Positions 22,505-64,000 of a stretch of DNA of 64,000 bases are shown here, piece by piece. The notes beneath the pieces are model-generated. The model was given only the letters and a program-made list of their open reading frames with translations. It was not told where the DNA came from and did not search any database. Made by a program: the position numbers and the translations under genes. This stretch comes from Aplysia californica (lineage: Eukaryota; Mollusca; Gastropoda; Aplysiida; Aplysiidae), in the NCBI RefSeq assembly GCF_000002075.1, contig NW_004797351.1, forward strand, positions 676,463-740,462, read 5' to 3'. Within the stretch, counting starts at the first letter, position 1, and the number at the start of each line of letters is the position of its first letter.

Positions 22505-22850
22505 GATAGCTTGCTGCACACACTGTGTTTGTTCGTCTTATACAGAACACTGTGTTAGTTCATCATCCTATGCGCAACAGCGTGTGTTTGCTTGTTGTCC
22601 TTTGCAGAACACGGTGTGTTCGTTCGACATCCTATACAGAACACGTTGTGCTTTTTTGTCCTGTATGGAACACAGTGTGTTTGTTTGTCCAATAGGGAAT
22701 ATACTGTGTTTGTTCGCTGCCCTAAACCGAACACAGTGTGTCTGTTTGTCCTTTATTAAACACAGAGCATTTGCTTGTCCTGTACGGAACTCAGTGTCGT
22801 ATGGAACATTGTGTTTATTCATCGTCCTAAACGGAACACTGTGTGTGAGG
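22505..22850. repeat. Diverged minisatellite, about 9 units of ~39 bp
   Basis: Units centre on GAACACNGTGTGTTTG and TTGTCCT, with the self-complementary core GAACAC/GTGTTC. The period is near a multiple of three, so long frames stay open on both strands (22497-22853 plus; 22568-22822 minus). The plus translation is a Cys-rich repetitive peptide, but nothing suggests real coding. Confidence 0.8.
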
Positions 22851-22854
22851 TAAA

Positions 22855-23688
22855 CTGAACCGGCATCTGCAGTATAACAAATTGGTTTTTATCACTGCTG
22901 CACACAGAAAATATGGTTGCAATTCTAGAGCAGGGAAGTTTTTAAGGAGCACTTTCATTCGTAGGCTGGAATTTTGCATCCCAATCAGCCCAGGTTGGCA
23001 AGGTCTAGGCAGTTGACCCCCTTTATGATCAAAAGTACCTCAATGGAGATGTAAAACATGACTATTACAGTTGCAAAGTTGGATTCATTTACGCAGAGCA
23101 TCTCCATACATTCACTTTGGACTGGCTCTACCGATCGACCGAATATATATTTTATGACCACAAGCAATGACACTGTTGATCATGGCATAACCTGCTATTC
23201 ATTTTCTGCCAGGCAAAAGTAAATTATCACAGTGCAGAGCACAAAGGTAAGAAAAGGCAGCATTGCCTCTCTTGCACACTATCCCTGACAATACCCCGTC
23301 GACATAATCAAATGATTAACAACACGAAGCAAACATACACCCAAACAGTAAAAAGTTTACTCATTCCAAAACAACATGTGTAAAAATAAATGTGCTGTTT
23401 AAAAAAACAAAAAAAAACCCAACAATATTGAACCTTCCCTTGTTCGTTCAGGACCAACAAAACACCGGGAATAGGTATACCAGTAGCTACCAGTAGCCTA
23501 CATAAATTTCAGAACTAAACTTGTCAATACTACTGAGTTTCCTTGAAGCAACCACAAATATTAATAGTGTTTTGCTCTAACCATGTGACAAGTTTCTTTA
23601 AAATTTTTCAACAAGCCAAAAAGTTTTTTACATTTCTCATTCAAATGATGAAAAAAGACACAAACGTTATCCCAGAGTACATTCATAC
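22855..23688. other. Intergenic, no gene seen
   Basis: No recognised element or coding region. Confidence 0.45.
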
Positions 23689-24480
23689 TACAGTGGGTGT
23701 CGCATTCAACGAGGTTGCCGGGACCGGCTTGTTGTCCTCGTTGGGTCCTACCTCTCGTTGAACGTGACTAAGGCTAAAGTAAAGAAGACATGTTATTATA
23801 TTATAGGATGTTTCAATACCAGTAATTAAAGTAGTTGTTCCCCCTGATGACGAAAATCTCAAACAGCATCAGTGAGCACGAGTTTGAGCTGTGCTCTGTC
23901 ATTTCTGCATTTTAAAATATTATTTTTTCCTGAACACTTCTCGTGTCGAAACATACTCTCTCACAACTAGGCTTAGACCTACAAAAGTAAAAGCGGGAGC
24001 TTGGATTTTCTGATCAGGGGAAGAAAAGAAAATTGAAAAGAAATGAAGGTCTCGATCTAGAGTAATTTAGACCTACCCATCCAGAGTTAATATAGTTTCA
24101 CACAGCCCGCATCGTGTTCCCACCCACCCCCTCCTATCCCTACTGTACGCTAACCCTCGCCCATCCTCTTGGCTTTGGGGCCCAAGTTAGGAGGCAGGCT
24201 AGTTCTAGCAATACAATGGGTTAGGAATCGGTTAAGGGCATTGTGCTTCGCGTGAGATGGAAAGGAGAAAAATTCTTCGCTTTCGGGGCCGCTAATTGTT
24301 TTTATTTTGTTATTGTGACCTCGTTGAAAGCGATTTCTGTCAATTTGCAACCTCGTTGGAGCCGACGTACATTTACAAAGATACAAAGAGATATAGAGGA
24401 AAAAATTGGGGATTAAGGATTGCCTCGTTGGAGCCGACTTCTCGTTGAATGTGACCTCGATGAATGCGGCACCCACTGTA
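23689..24480. mobile_element. 792-bp Tc1/mariner-like MITE
   Basis: The left end TACAGTGGGTGTCGCATTC continues AACGAGGT, and the right end is the inverted GAATGCGGCACCCACTGTA. About 25 of 27 positions match, with TA at the outer edges. The interior carries repeated CCTCGTTGGAGCCGAC and TCTCGTTGAAYGTGAC words. No transposase is present. Confidence 0.8.
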
Positions 24481-25490
24481 CTTACATTGCATGCTGACTC
24501 CTGACTTTTTTTCGAAAGTTTTAGAACAAAAAAGGTGTTGACCTATTTCTTCCAGTTACATATTTAGAGCCTAACACAATCGATAAGAAACATTCAGACT
24601 ATAAATTAGAAGGTATGAATACAATTCTAAAATAAATAGTTTTATACATCGCGATGGAAGTGTGGAAGACAATATCTGACTCAAGGGCTAATTCTGTCAG
24701 GTGAGCAAAAAGCTTGCAAACAAACAATTACCACAGTATCTGGTATAAACATTCATGTATGTACAAAACCAGTTAGGACAATCTATTTTAAATATAGTGT
24801 AAATACAGATATAGCATTTAAATCTTATGCCAAGAAGTGAGTTTTGCTAGAGAAAGACGATTGTGGTTTATGGTGAAAGCTTCTGACACAAAAAGAAGCC
24901 AAATAATTATCCCATTTGATACGACACATTTTAATGTACCTGTTGCATTAAGATATACAAAATTTTGAAACTGTTTGACATACACGTACATCAATATGGC
25001 ATTGAAGGGACTAATATACATAAATGACAAACGGTACCCATAATCTCTCTATACACATAAAAGAAAACAAAAAACACAGTATATGTATATAATATACATG
25101 TATTCAAAATTATAAGTGAACGACGACATACTTCAAAGCTTCGACTAGAAATAAAAGGAATATACTATGTGACATGCATTCTAAAACTTGAAAAAATGAG
25201 CGTAGCAGAGTCAGATGTGGTTTCTCAGACTGTACACATTAGCATAAGAATAATATTTGTAAAAATGTTTTTTTCTTTTTACAAGGCATCTTTAAAAAAA
25301 AAAAGAACCACTTAAAAGGCAATACCTCCTTCATCTCAGCATTAATTTCAACAAAACTTCCAACAATTAAAATGCAACCAGGGGGATATCAAGTCTGTAA
25401 ATATGAAAGAAATCTTCATATCTGAGTAACATTATGTTTTATAAATTTCAACCACAACTGAGCAAAACTCAAAATTTTACATCTTCAAAA
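24481..25490. other. Intergenic, no gene seen
   Basis: AT-rich; only the 28-bp match to 22383-22410 noted above. Confidence 0.45.
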
Positions 25491-25494
25491 ATTC

Positions 25495-25716
25495 AGGGGT
25501 GTGATTGGTCCATTCTGGTTACAGGATGAGAGTGGTAAAACAATGCCAATCACATCAGATGGGTATCTTATTGTGCCGAGAAAGTTTAGAAGAAGTTTGG
25601 GGAGGAGAAGGTGTTATGCTGTTAAGGGAGGGCTTTGTTCCAGTGGTCATAAAACATGTGACACACCTCACACGTCAAGAGATGCTGATGCAAGAAAGCA
25701 TTCGCTTATTTGAACC
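25495..25716 (+). pseudogene. Mariner-superfamily transposase fragment
   Basis: The frame beginning VIGPFWLQDESGKT and ending near TPHTSRDA matches the common mariner/Tc1-superfamily core, in which a VIGPF strand is followed by a QQDGA.PHT strand holding the second catalytic Asp. Here that strand reads HKTCDTPHTS, so the QDGA motif is degraded. Nothing of the DNA-binding domain or the C-terminal D/E motif is visible. An isolated relic. Confidence 0.6.
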
Positions 25717-26549
25717 CCCTTCAGTCAGAATTTACTGAAACAACCCACAAATAATCGAACAATTGTAAGTCCATGAAGTCCAAAGAATGGACCCACAAGC
25801 ATGGCATAGGGTTATTCAAAACTTCCAGGGGCATGTTGGGACTTGTAAGGAGAGAAACTATCAACAATTTGAGCACACTATTCAAATAGCCACCCTTTCT
25901 CTAAGTTTATTGGGCAGTATCAATCATGAATAAGTTAATTTTTCAAGGGACAGAGGTTGACCCACTGAAATCGAACAATATGGTGTAATTTCAATCAAAT
26001 TCGTTTGAAATTGTAAAAAAATTTCATATTTTGAAGATGTCAGTTGATTTTCTAAATACTGACAAATATGACCTCCCCTGATTGAATTTAATTTATTCAC
26101 AGTTTTGATGAAACTGGTCCAAAGATGGCCAAGATTTTGCCCTTTGAATAGAGCAAATTGCTGTTCATTATGTCTAACATGTCTTTATTTTTTTAAAAAG
26201 AAAAGTTTTTTCTCTAAACAAAAACAAAAAACCCCCCAAAACTACATAGTCCAAAGAACATGTGATAAAAATATGAACAAGAAAAGAAAAAAAAGAGAAC
26301 ATAAAAACGTTAAAAATTTATAAATACCCCATTTTGAAAACATCAGATGAAAAAGTCAGGACAATGTTTCAATAGAAATCCAGAGCAAGTAAGTCAAAAT
26401 CATCTAAATTCATTCAATCCTGACTTGACTTTGATCACCCAAGGACAAAAATATTCAATGTAAACAATTTTAGTCTATGTGGTGGGAGAAGGAGAGGATA
26501 AGGTCAACAATTTAATACCCATCTCTGACCGGTAAGGGAAAGAAGACTT
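25717..26549. other. Intergenic, no gene seen
   Basis: AT-rich DNA with no recognised element. Confidence 0.45.
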
Positions 26550-26829
26550 TTAACTCTTTATCTCCACTGTGCCGGAGCCCTCTGTTGGTAGGAAATCTAA
26601 AAGTGACATATACGTACCTAAATTGGTCATTAAAGCAAAACAAGTGAACCTATTTTGATAGTTCTTAATCTGATGAATGAACTCCAGATAAAAGAGACTT
26701 GGTTTCCTTAATAGCTGGAAAGTTATTTGACGTCGAAGTCGTGCATTGGAAAGTGCTCGAAGCGGCCCTCCGTCACAGCAGTTTCAACTGTGAGCCGCTC
26801 GGCACAGTTTGCCGGAGCCAAGGAGTTAA
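26550..26829. mobile_element. TTAA-flanked MITE (TTAACTCTTTATC type)
   Basis: The left end TTAACTCTTTATCTCC pairs with the inverted right end GGAGCCAAGGAGTTAA. The interior (AGTGACATATACGTACCTAA, TTTTGATAGTTCTTAATCTG) matches 47838-48150. TTAA at both edges suggests piggyBac-like mobilisation. Confidence 0.75.
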
Positions 26830-26936
26830 AGTTCTTTAAACAAGCTAGTTTTAGATATCTGCCATGAAGGAACTGAACTTAACACAAAGTTCCCTACCCT
26901 AGTAGTAAGGCACTTTACTCTCAAACCAAAGCAGCC

Positions 26937-27195
26937 AATTCAACCCTATCTGTACGTCATATTTTATTATCGTATCCATACGATGTGGGGAACTGTGCCA
27001 CTACTTTCAAAAGAGGAAATTTACTCGTTAAAGTTAATCCGATCCGTACGCTTTGCAGAGCAGTCTGTCAAAATGATTTTTTGAGAAATACTGAAAGCTC
27101 CGAAGAGATCTTTGTACTAGAAGTATTCTAAAATGTGAAGAATACAACCCCAGGGGTACAAAATGACCCCAGGGCGTACGGATAGGAATAAACTT
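26937..27195 (-). mobile_element. Diverged MITE related to 32063-32309
   Basis: Reverse-complement relationship to 32063-32309 along its whole length: CAACCCTATCTGTACG at the left, TCAAAATGATTTTTTGAGAA in the middle, GGGTACAAAATGACCCCAGG and CGTACGGATAGG at the right. The TTAA edges have decayed. Confidence 0.75.
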
Positions 27196-27431
27196 CTATT
27201 CCTGCTGGAACAGCTGATGGACAACTATGACGTGTGTGTATGAGGTTGGGGGTCAAGCACAAAGGAAGGCATGGCACTTGCATAAAACTCAAGTGTGCTG
27301 TCAGTGGCAAAAGAACTACCTCCAGTTGACTATCTTCAAAATATAGATTGGGGGGGACTAATAGACAAGGAATCCATGTTGCTCACCTTTTCTGTAACAA
27401 ACTTTTTCTATGTGTCTCTTTTTTCCCCCTA

Positions 27432-27563
27432 TCTCTGCATCTCTCTCACTTTCTTTCTCTCTTTGCTTTCTCTCTCTCTCTCTCTCTCTTTGCTTTCTCT
27501 CTCTCTCTCTCTCTTTGTTTTCTCTCTCTCTCTCTCTTTGTTTTCTCTCTCTCTCTCTCTTTG

Positions 27564-27600
<37 letters not shown>

Positions 27601-27665
27601 TTTTCTCTCTCTCTCTCTCTCTTTGTTTTCTCTCTCTCTCTGTTTTCTATCTCTTTTTCTTTCCA
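27432..27665. repeat. (CT)n with interspersed CTTTGTTTT units
   Basis: Polypyrimidine microsatellite in which (TCTC)n blocks of varying length alternate with TTTGTTTTC or TTTGCTTTC. It generates long low-complexity open frames on both strands, which are not genes. Confidence 0.95.
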
Positions 27666-28140
27666 TCTGCCCCAACAAACACAATCATCAAGCGAGTCAA
27701 TGACGCCAACCAATCCTGGAGCCTGCCCACTATAGCCAGAGCTGTTTCTCATTCATTGGTCATGGATGACCCATCATCTGCATTCTGTTATTGACTGTTG
27801 ATGAACATCATCGTCTTACTAAGCATTAAGAAAGTCATTTCAAGAACAGCATCCTCATTCAGTCCAGGGCTCTACAGCAGCATGGATCAAGAAAAAATGG
27901 CTTCATATTTGCTTTCATGTACACAAAACAAAAGAAGAACAAGAAATTAAACTTTACCTGGATCTGATCAAAACATAACAATACACTCCCCCCCCCAATA
28001 AAAAAAAAAAGAAAAACTCCACCAAAATAAAAGAAAACCATTAAAGAAACCCTTCCTGTCCACTACAAAGAACCCGAAACAAACGAAAAATGAAAATTAA
28101 AAAAAAAAAACCCAACCCATTTCTAGACCTGATCAAAACC
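27666..28140 (-). other. Likely 3' UTR and downstream DNA of the STK11IP-like gene
   Basis: Directly downstream of the stop codon on the minus strand. No clear AATAAA on the transcribed strand was found, so the transcript end is not placed. Confidence 0.35.
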
Positions 28141-60685
<32,545 letters not shown>

Positions 60686-61049
60686 CTGTAGACAACAAGC
60701 AAAAAATAACAAATAAAAAATTACATTTTATTGATCTCCAACATGAAATTTGGGTTACAATGACAAACATACCATATGTGTTACGACGCGGTGGAATCAG
60801 GCGCTCGTCAATTTTTGGGCACATGGAGTTATTGGTATCATCTTAAAGCTTGTTCATTTGTGCTTTCAGTGAAAAAATTATCCACCTATCTTTAATGGAA
60901 GTCGAGATATTAGCAATTGGAGGAGGTGGGGGTAGCCTGGTTCCGGAGGTAAAAATAGAGAGAAAATGGCTGCCAAAGTTTGATGAATTCCATTTTTTCT
61001 TAATTCCCCCCAGCAGTTTTGCCTACTTTGGCTTTTTTATTTATATTTC

Positions 61050-62520
61050 AGGGGTCCTCCATACCCTCAAGCCTCATACAACAATCTCTCTACTCCAGGT
61101 AGACATATTATATATCAATGGAAAGTGAACTGGGTGAACTTTCAGACTTAGCCAATAGATTCCTTTTTGGCAAGCTGTCTTGAAGTGGGACCTTTTTTTC
61201 TTGTTACTAAAAATAGAAACAAAGACAGAAATCCCTTTTCCAACAGTCACAAAGAAGGGGAAAAAAAGTGTTTCAGAATTTAGAGTTTACAATTGTTTCA
61301 TGCAAAAGTGCCTTCAGTTCTGCATAATATGTGTCAAAGATACACCATTCTGTTGGAAAATAAAGAAATGAGAGCCATTCTAGTACATCCTACAATTCCT
61401 ATTTATTGCCCTTGAATCTGGAAATGTCATACCATGATTTTTTGCTCTCAAGCCTCCTGCAATAATCTATCTGTTCCAGATAGACATATCATATATTAAA
61501 ATAGAAAGGGAATTAGGTGGTCTTTCAGACTTAGGTAAATAGATTTCATATTTGTCAAGCTTTCTTGAGGTGTGACATATTTTTTGTGTTACTAGGAATA
61601 GATGCAGCAACAGAAATCGGACTGCCCCAAAGATGAAAAAGAAGAAATTTTTTTTTTACAATTTAGAGTTAACGGGAGGAGCTACCCTTGAGGACCATTT
61701 TCTATGTCTGTTGCCCAAGATCAAATCTAAGTACACATATAAGTTAGGCATAGTAAAATCTCTTGATGCGCCATTTTTTTTTGGCACAGCAACAACGGTT
61801 GCTATGGAAACGGCCGCCATCTTGAAAATAAACAATGAATTTCAAATCCCTAAGGCTTTCTTATTTACCAATCAAATTTGACCAAATGTGGTGAGAGTAT
61901 ACCTGAACTAGACCCTATCAGAGTAACAGCAAGCTTATTTCAATAAGTGCAAAAGAAAAAAATATATGAGAATTTTCCCAAAGTATAAAAAAACTTTTAA
62001 AAAATTTAGGTTGCGTAATCGCTTACCAATGGAAAAGTGTTATTGTTTTCGCAAATATCTCTTTGTTACATTGATGGCAGCCTTGCCATCTATGTTTCCT
62101 GAAAGTTTCATCTCAAAATGATGAAAACTAAGGAAGGGGTAGGGAAAAAACGGCAAAAAAATTACATTTTGCGAAAACTGACTATTATTGTGAAAATTCA
62201 CTATATTAACCCATCGTCATGTTTTTAAAGGCAATTTACGTGGAGAATAAACACTTTCTCAAATGTATCCATGCTATTTTTGGACAAAAAAACTGGTTGA
62301 TCTTGAAAAATCAGCCAACAGAAAATTTGCATAGCCTGACCCAAAATCTGCAAAATCAAGGGTCGCTCCTCCCCTTAACATTAATTTGACGAGAAAGTAT
62401 ATTCAATTCTGCATGTAATGTGTAAAAGACACCTAATTCTGTTGAAAAATTTAAAAAATAAGGGCCGTTCTTGTGCATTCTACAAATTCTCGGTTATTGC
62501 CCCTGAAACTAGACATTTTG
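61050..62520 (+). repeat. Two tandem ~380-bp units inserted in the MITE, second unit itself interrupted
   Basis: Unit 1 at about 61050-61428 and unit 2 at 61429-62520 share CTCAAGCCTCNTRCAAYAAT, CAGRTAGACATAT, TTTCAGACTTAG and TTCTGCATRTAATGTGT. Removing 61669-62378 brings unit 2 to about 385 bp. Confidence 0.7.
61669..62378. mobile_element. 710-bp TTAA-flanked MITE, innermost insertion
   Basis: TTAACGGGAGGAGCTACCC at the left and the inverted GGGTCGCTCCTCCCCTTAA at the right. It splits tandem unit 2 exactly at a position that is continuous in unit 1. Confidence 0.82.
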
Positions 62521-62994
62521 GAGCGAGAATTTTATTATAAAACCATCAATTTTAATACCTCTTTTCTATTTTCTGGTCTATTTAATCATTTTTATTTGAT
62601 AAAAATACCTTACAAAATCTTTCTTTATAAAAGTAAATGTATTTTATGGGCGAAATACCACATCACCAGCCATCATATATATTTATACGATATAGTACTG
62701 CATGAACTGCTTGAAGTTAATCAATGTTTTTCAGTAAAAATCACAAAGATATGTTTTTAAATGGACATGAAAGATGTTTAGCCAAAAAACAAAAATTAGA
62801 TAAAAATTGCCAAGCACACGGAAAATCGCCTGTCTCTTCAAGTTCATTATTTTGACGAGCGCCTCATTTCACCACGCTGCCTCACATATGTAATAAATAT
62901 ATAATTAGAAATACATAAACACATATATAAATACACAATATTACATCAAAACAGAACAATTTCACAAATATGCCATTGCTGTTCGCCGCTGAGC

Positions 62995-63135
62995 AGCGCC
63001 GTTTTTTTTTTAGCAAGGGTTGTCATGTCTTGCTCAGGGACACATCCCAGTGACCACCCACATTAACCCCATGTCACCGACACTTGCTTGACATCTTTTA
63101 AAAATCTGAACTCACTACTCCCTTAGCCACTGGAG
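62995..63135 (-). mobile_element. S3 SINE-like repeat
   Basis: The minus strand gives GGCTCCAGTGGCTAAGGGAG then GATGTCAAGCAAGTGTCGGT and CCCTGAGCAAGACATGACAA; same order as 57262-57560. A C24 run (63136-63159) abuts it. Confidence 0.65.
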
Positions 63136-63184
63136 CCCCCCCCCCCCCCCCCCCCCCCCAAAGAACAGAATGAAACACTTAGCA

Positions 63185-63290
63185 CCTTCACCACCTGGTA
63201 CTAGCCCAGGATATGGACCGATGGAAAGTGTTTGTTCATGGCCTATACCCTGATCCAAGGTGAGAGAGGCAGTGATAATGATGATTACCA
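63185..63290 (+). mobile_element. LINE 3' tail
   Basis: The frame gives LAQDMDRWKVFVHGLYPD before a stop, then AGTGATAATGATGATTA as an A/GAT-type tail. A close relative of 56203-56370. Confidence 0.55.
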
Positions 63291-63387
63291 CTCACTACTC
63301 ACTAGTTATCCTTCACTTACACACACAACCGTACATCTAAAAAAAGAGGAGAATAAATGGCAGTGGCAAAATATAAACTGGAATACA

Positions 63388-63432
63388 TTCCTTCAGAACA
63401 GTTAACACACTTCAAAGCCTGACTGCAAACAA
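63388..63432 (-). pseudogene. Possible decayed copy of the LRR exon at 60582
   Basis: The minus strand GGCTTTGAAGTGTGTTAACT then GTTCTGAAGGA parallels GGCTTGGAAGTGTTAGCTG then TTCTACAGGA at the start of exon 60582-60685, with a TTTGCAG before it. The frame is destroyed. Confidence 0.35.
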
Positions 63433-63532
63433 CAAATAGAATAAAACGTTTAGCAGTTTCACATCTGTTACTTCTTACTTATCCTTCACTGAGACAGCCG
63501 TACATCACCGTAAAAAGGTTTGTTTGTTTGTC

Positions 63533-63665
63533 TGAGTAAAAAAAAGCATATCGCCACAACGGTCATTTAGAGCAGGGACAGATTAAGACAGACAGACAGA
63601 ATCAAAAGAGGGAAAGCAAAGAAATAGGGCCTAGCAGTTAGTGGCATCCTCCAACCACCTGCTCA
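63533..63665 (+). repeat. S2 repeat
   Basis: AAAAGCATATCGCCACAACG, GTCATTTAGAGCAGGGACAG, ACAGACAGACAGAATCAAAA and GCCTAGCAGTTAGTGGC. Confidence 0.6.
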
Positions 63666-63757
63666 GTAAAAAGGAGCAATGCTAAGGCTTAACATAAAGT
63701 AAACTACACTGATTGTTAGAAACCCGTTCGAAAGGCAAGAAGAGACAAAAAAGATAA

Positions 63758-64000
63758 ATGAACATTGTAACAAGCTTTGAAGGGAGAGTTGTTCCACATA
63801 GACATATTATACACATAGTGCAACAATACACCACATATCCAGATGATGTCAAGTATAAACATGACTTTGCAAAAGGCAACCATAATTTACCCATTTTTGG
63901 ACTCAAACACCGTATGTACACTAAATTAAAAGTGGGAGAGTCCGTGATCTGTGAATGTGGATACCATCAAGAGGACGCTAATCATATCCGTCAACACTAC
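63758..64000 (+). mobile_element. LINE polymerase C-terminal fragment, runs off window
   Basis: Open from an ATG at 63758 to the end. LKHRMYTKLKVGESVICECG and a following H...H/C pattern resemble the Cys/His segment after the RNase H region of several non-LTR retrotransposon polymerases (T.L..G.S..C.CG...D..H). Continuation to the right is unseen. Confidence 0.5.

Larger units (their letters stand above)
60773..62890 (+). mobile_element. MITE of the ATCAGGCGCTCGTCAA family, copy 3, heavily nested
   Basis: Left CATATGTGTTACGACGCGG then AATCAGGCGCTCGTCAATTT; right GACGAGCGCCTCATTTCACC then CCTCACATATG. Bases 60773-60990 and about 62700-62890 match the ends of 52435-52880; about 1.7 kb of other DNA lies between. 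Confidence 0.75.

Noticed and set aside
22497-22853. 118-codon Cys-rich open frame as a secreted peptide gene
   Set aside because: It is a by-product of the ~39-bp repeat, the opposite strand is open too, and no signal peptide, promoter or splice context is visible.
27295-27794. Long Leu/Ser and Arg/Glu open frames
   Set aside because: They are translations of the (CT)n microsatellite.

Overview
This is a eukaryotic, animal nuclear window, most likely from a mollusc and probably a gastropod. Intron-rich host exons, abundant short interspersed repeats, RTE-type LINE fragments, TA/TTAA-flanked MITEs, TCTAGA-rich satellite-like DNA and long G:C homopolymers all point that way. The mollusc assignment is an inference from repeat style, not a proven identification.

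The only clear host protein gene lies on the minus strand. It is the 3' three-quarters or so of an STK11IP (LKB1-interacting protein 1) orthologue. I resolve 21 coding exons from 60685 down to the stop codon at 28141, with mutually compatible splice phases and about 1,641 residues. In order they encode the last leucine-rich repeats, a basic stretch, a charged helix ending in the family-typical NWLQ, a Ser-rich disordered region, a PH-like module, a split Cys4 zinc motif, another long disordered region and C-terminal PH-like modules. The 5' LRR exons lie beyond base 64000. The introns are loaded with repeats. One tRNA-Ala(AGC) gene lies at 4767-4839.

Bases 1-28140 are intergenic and repeat-dominated. 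The most interesting object is at 5601-12716: an intronless, decayed gene of about 1,550 codons on the minus strand (6291-11032). It combines a Cys/His N-terminal region, a possible RNase H-like region (DNFDLNEET and TFDLAVAK motifs) and a PIN/FLAP-nuclease-like region (IDGN, VTDN, EETD, SPDTDV, GCD motifs). Long imperfect inverted repeats (about 165-190 bp) flank it, so it looks like a DNA transposon of a type I cannot name. A 945-bp MITE sits within its 5' part, and the whole appears to have landed in the 5' region of an RTE-type LINE that continues to 15895.

The rest is a layered record of mobile DNA: two RTE-type LINE copies (12717-15895 plus; 35517-36866 minus); two copies of a second LINE with (GAT)n tails; LINE tails at 56.2 and 63.2 kb; a LINE fragment at the right edge; a mariner-superfamily transposase fragment; several TTAA-flanked MITEs; a MITE family with ATCAGGCGCTCGTCAA ends, two of whose copies carry nested insertions; a TACAGTCGAACCTG family; a Tc1/mariner-like MITE; tRNA-derived SINEs and several unnamed SINE-like families; and minisatellites. 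No LTR element, retrovirus, Polinton, CRISPR array or toxin gene was recognised.
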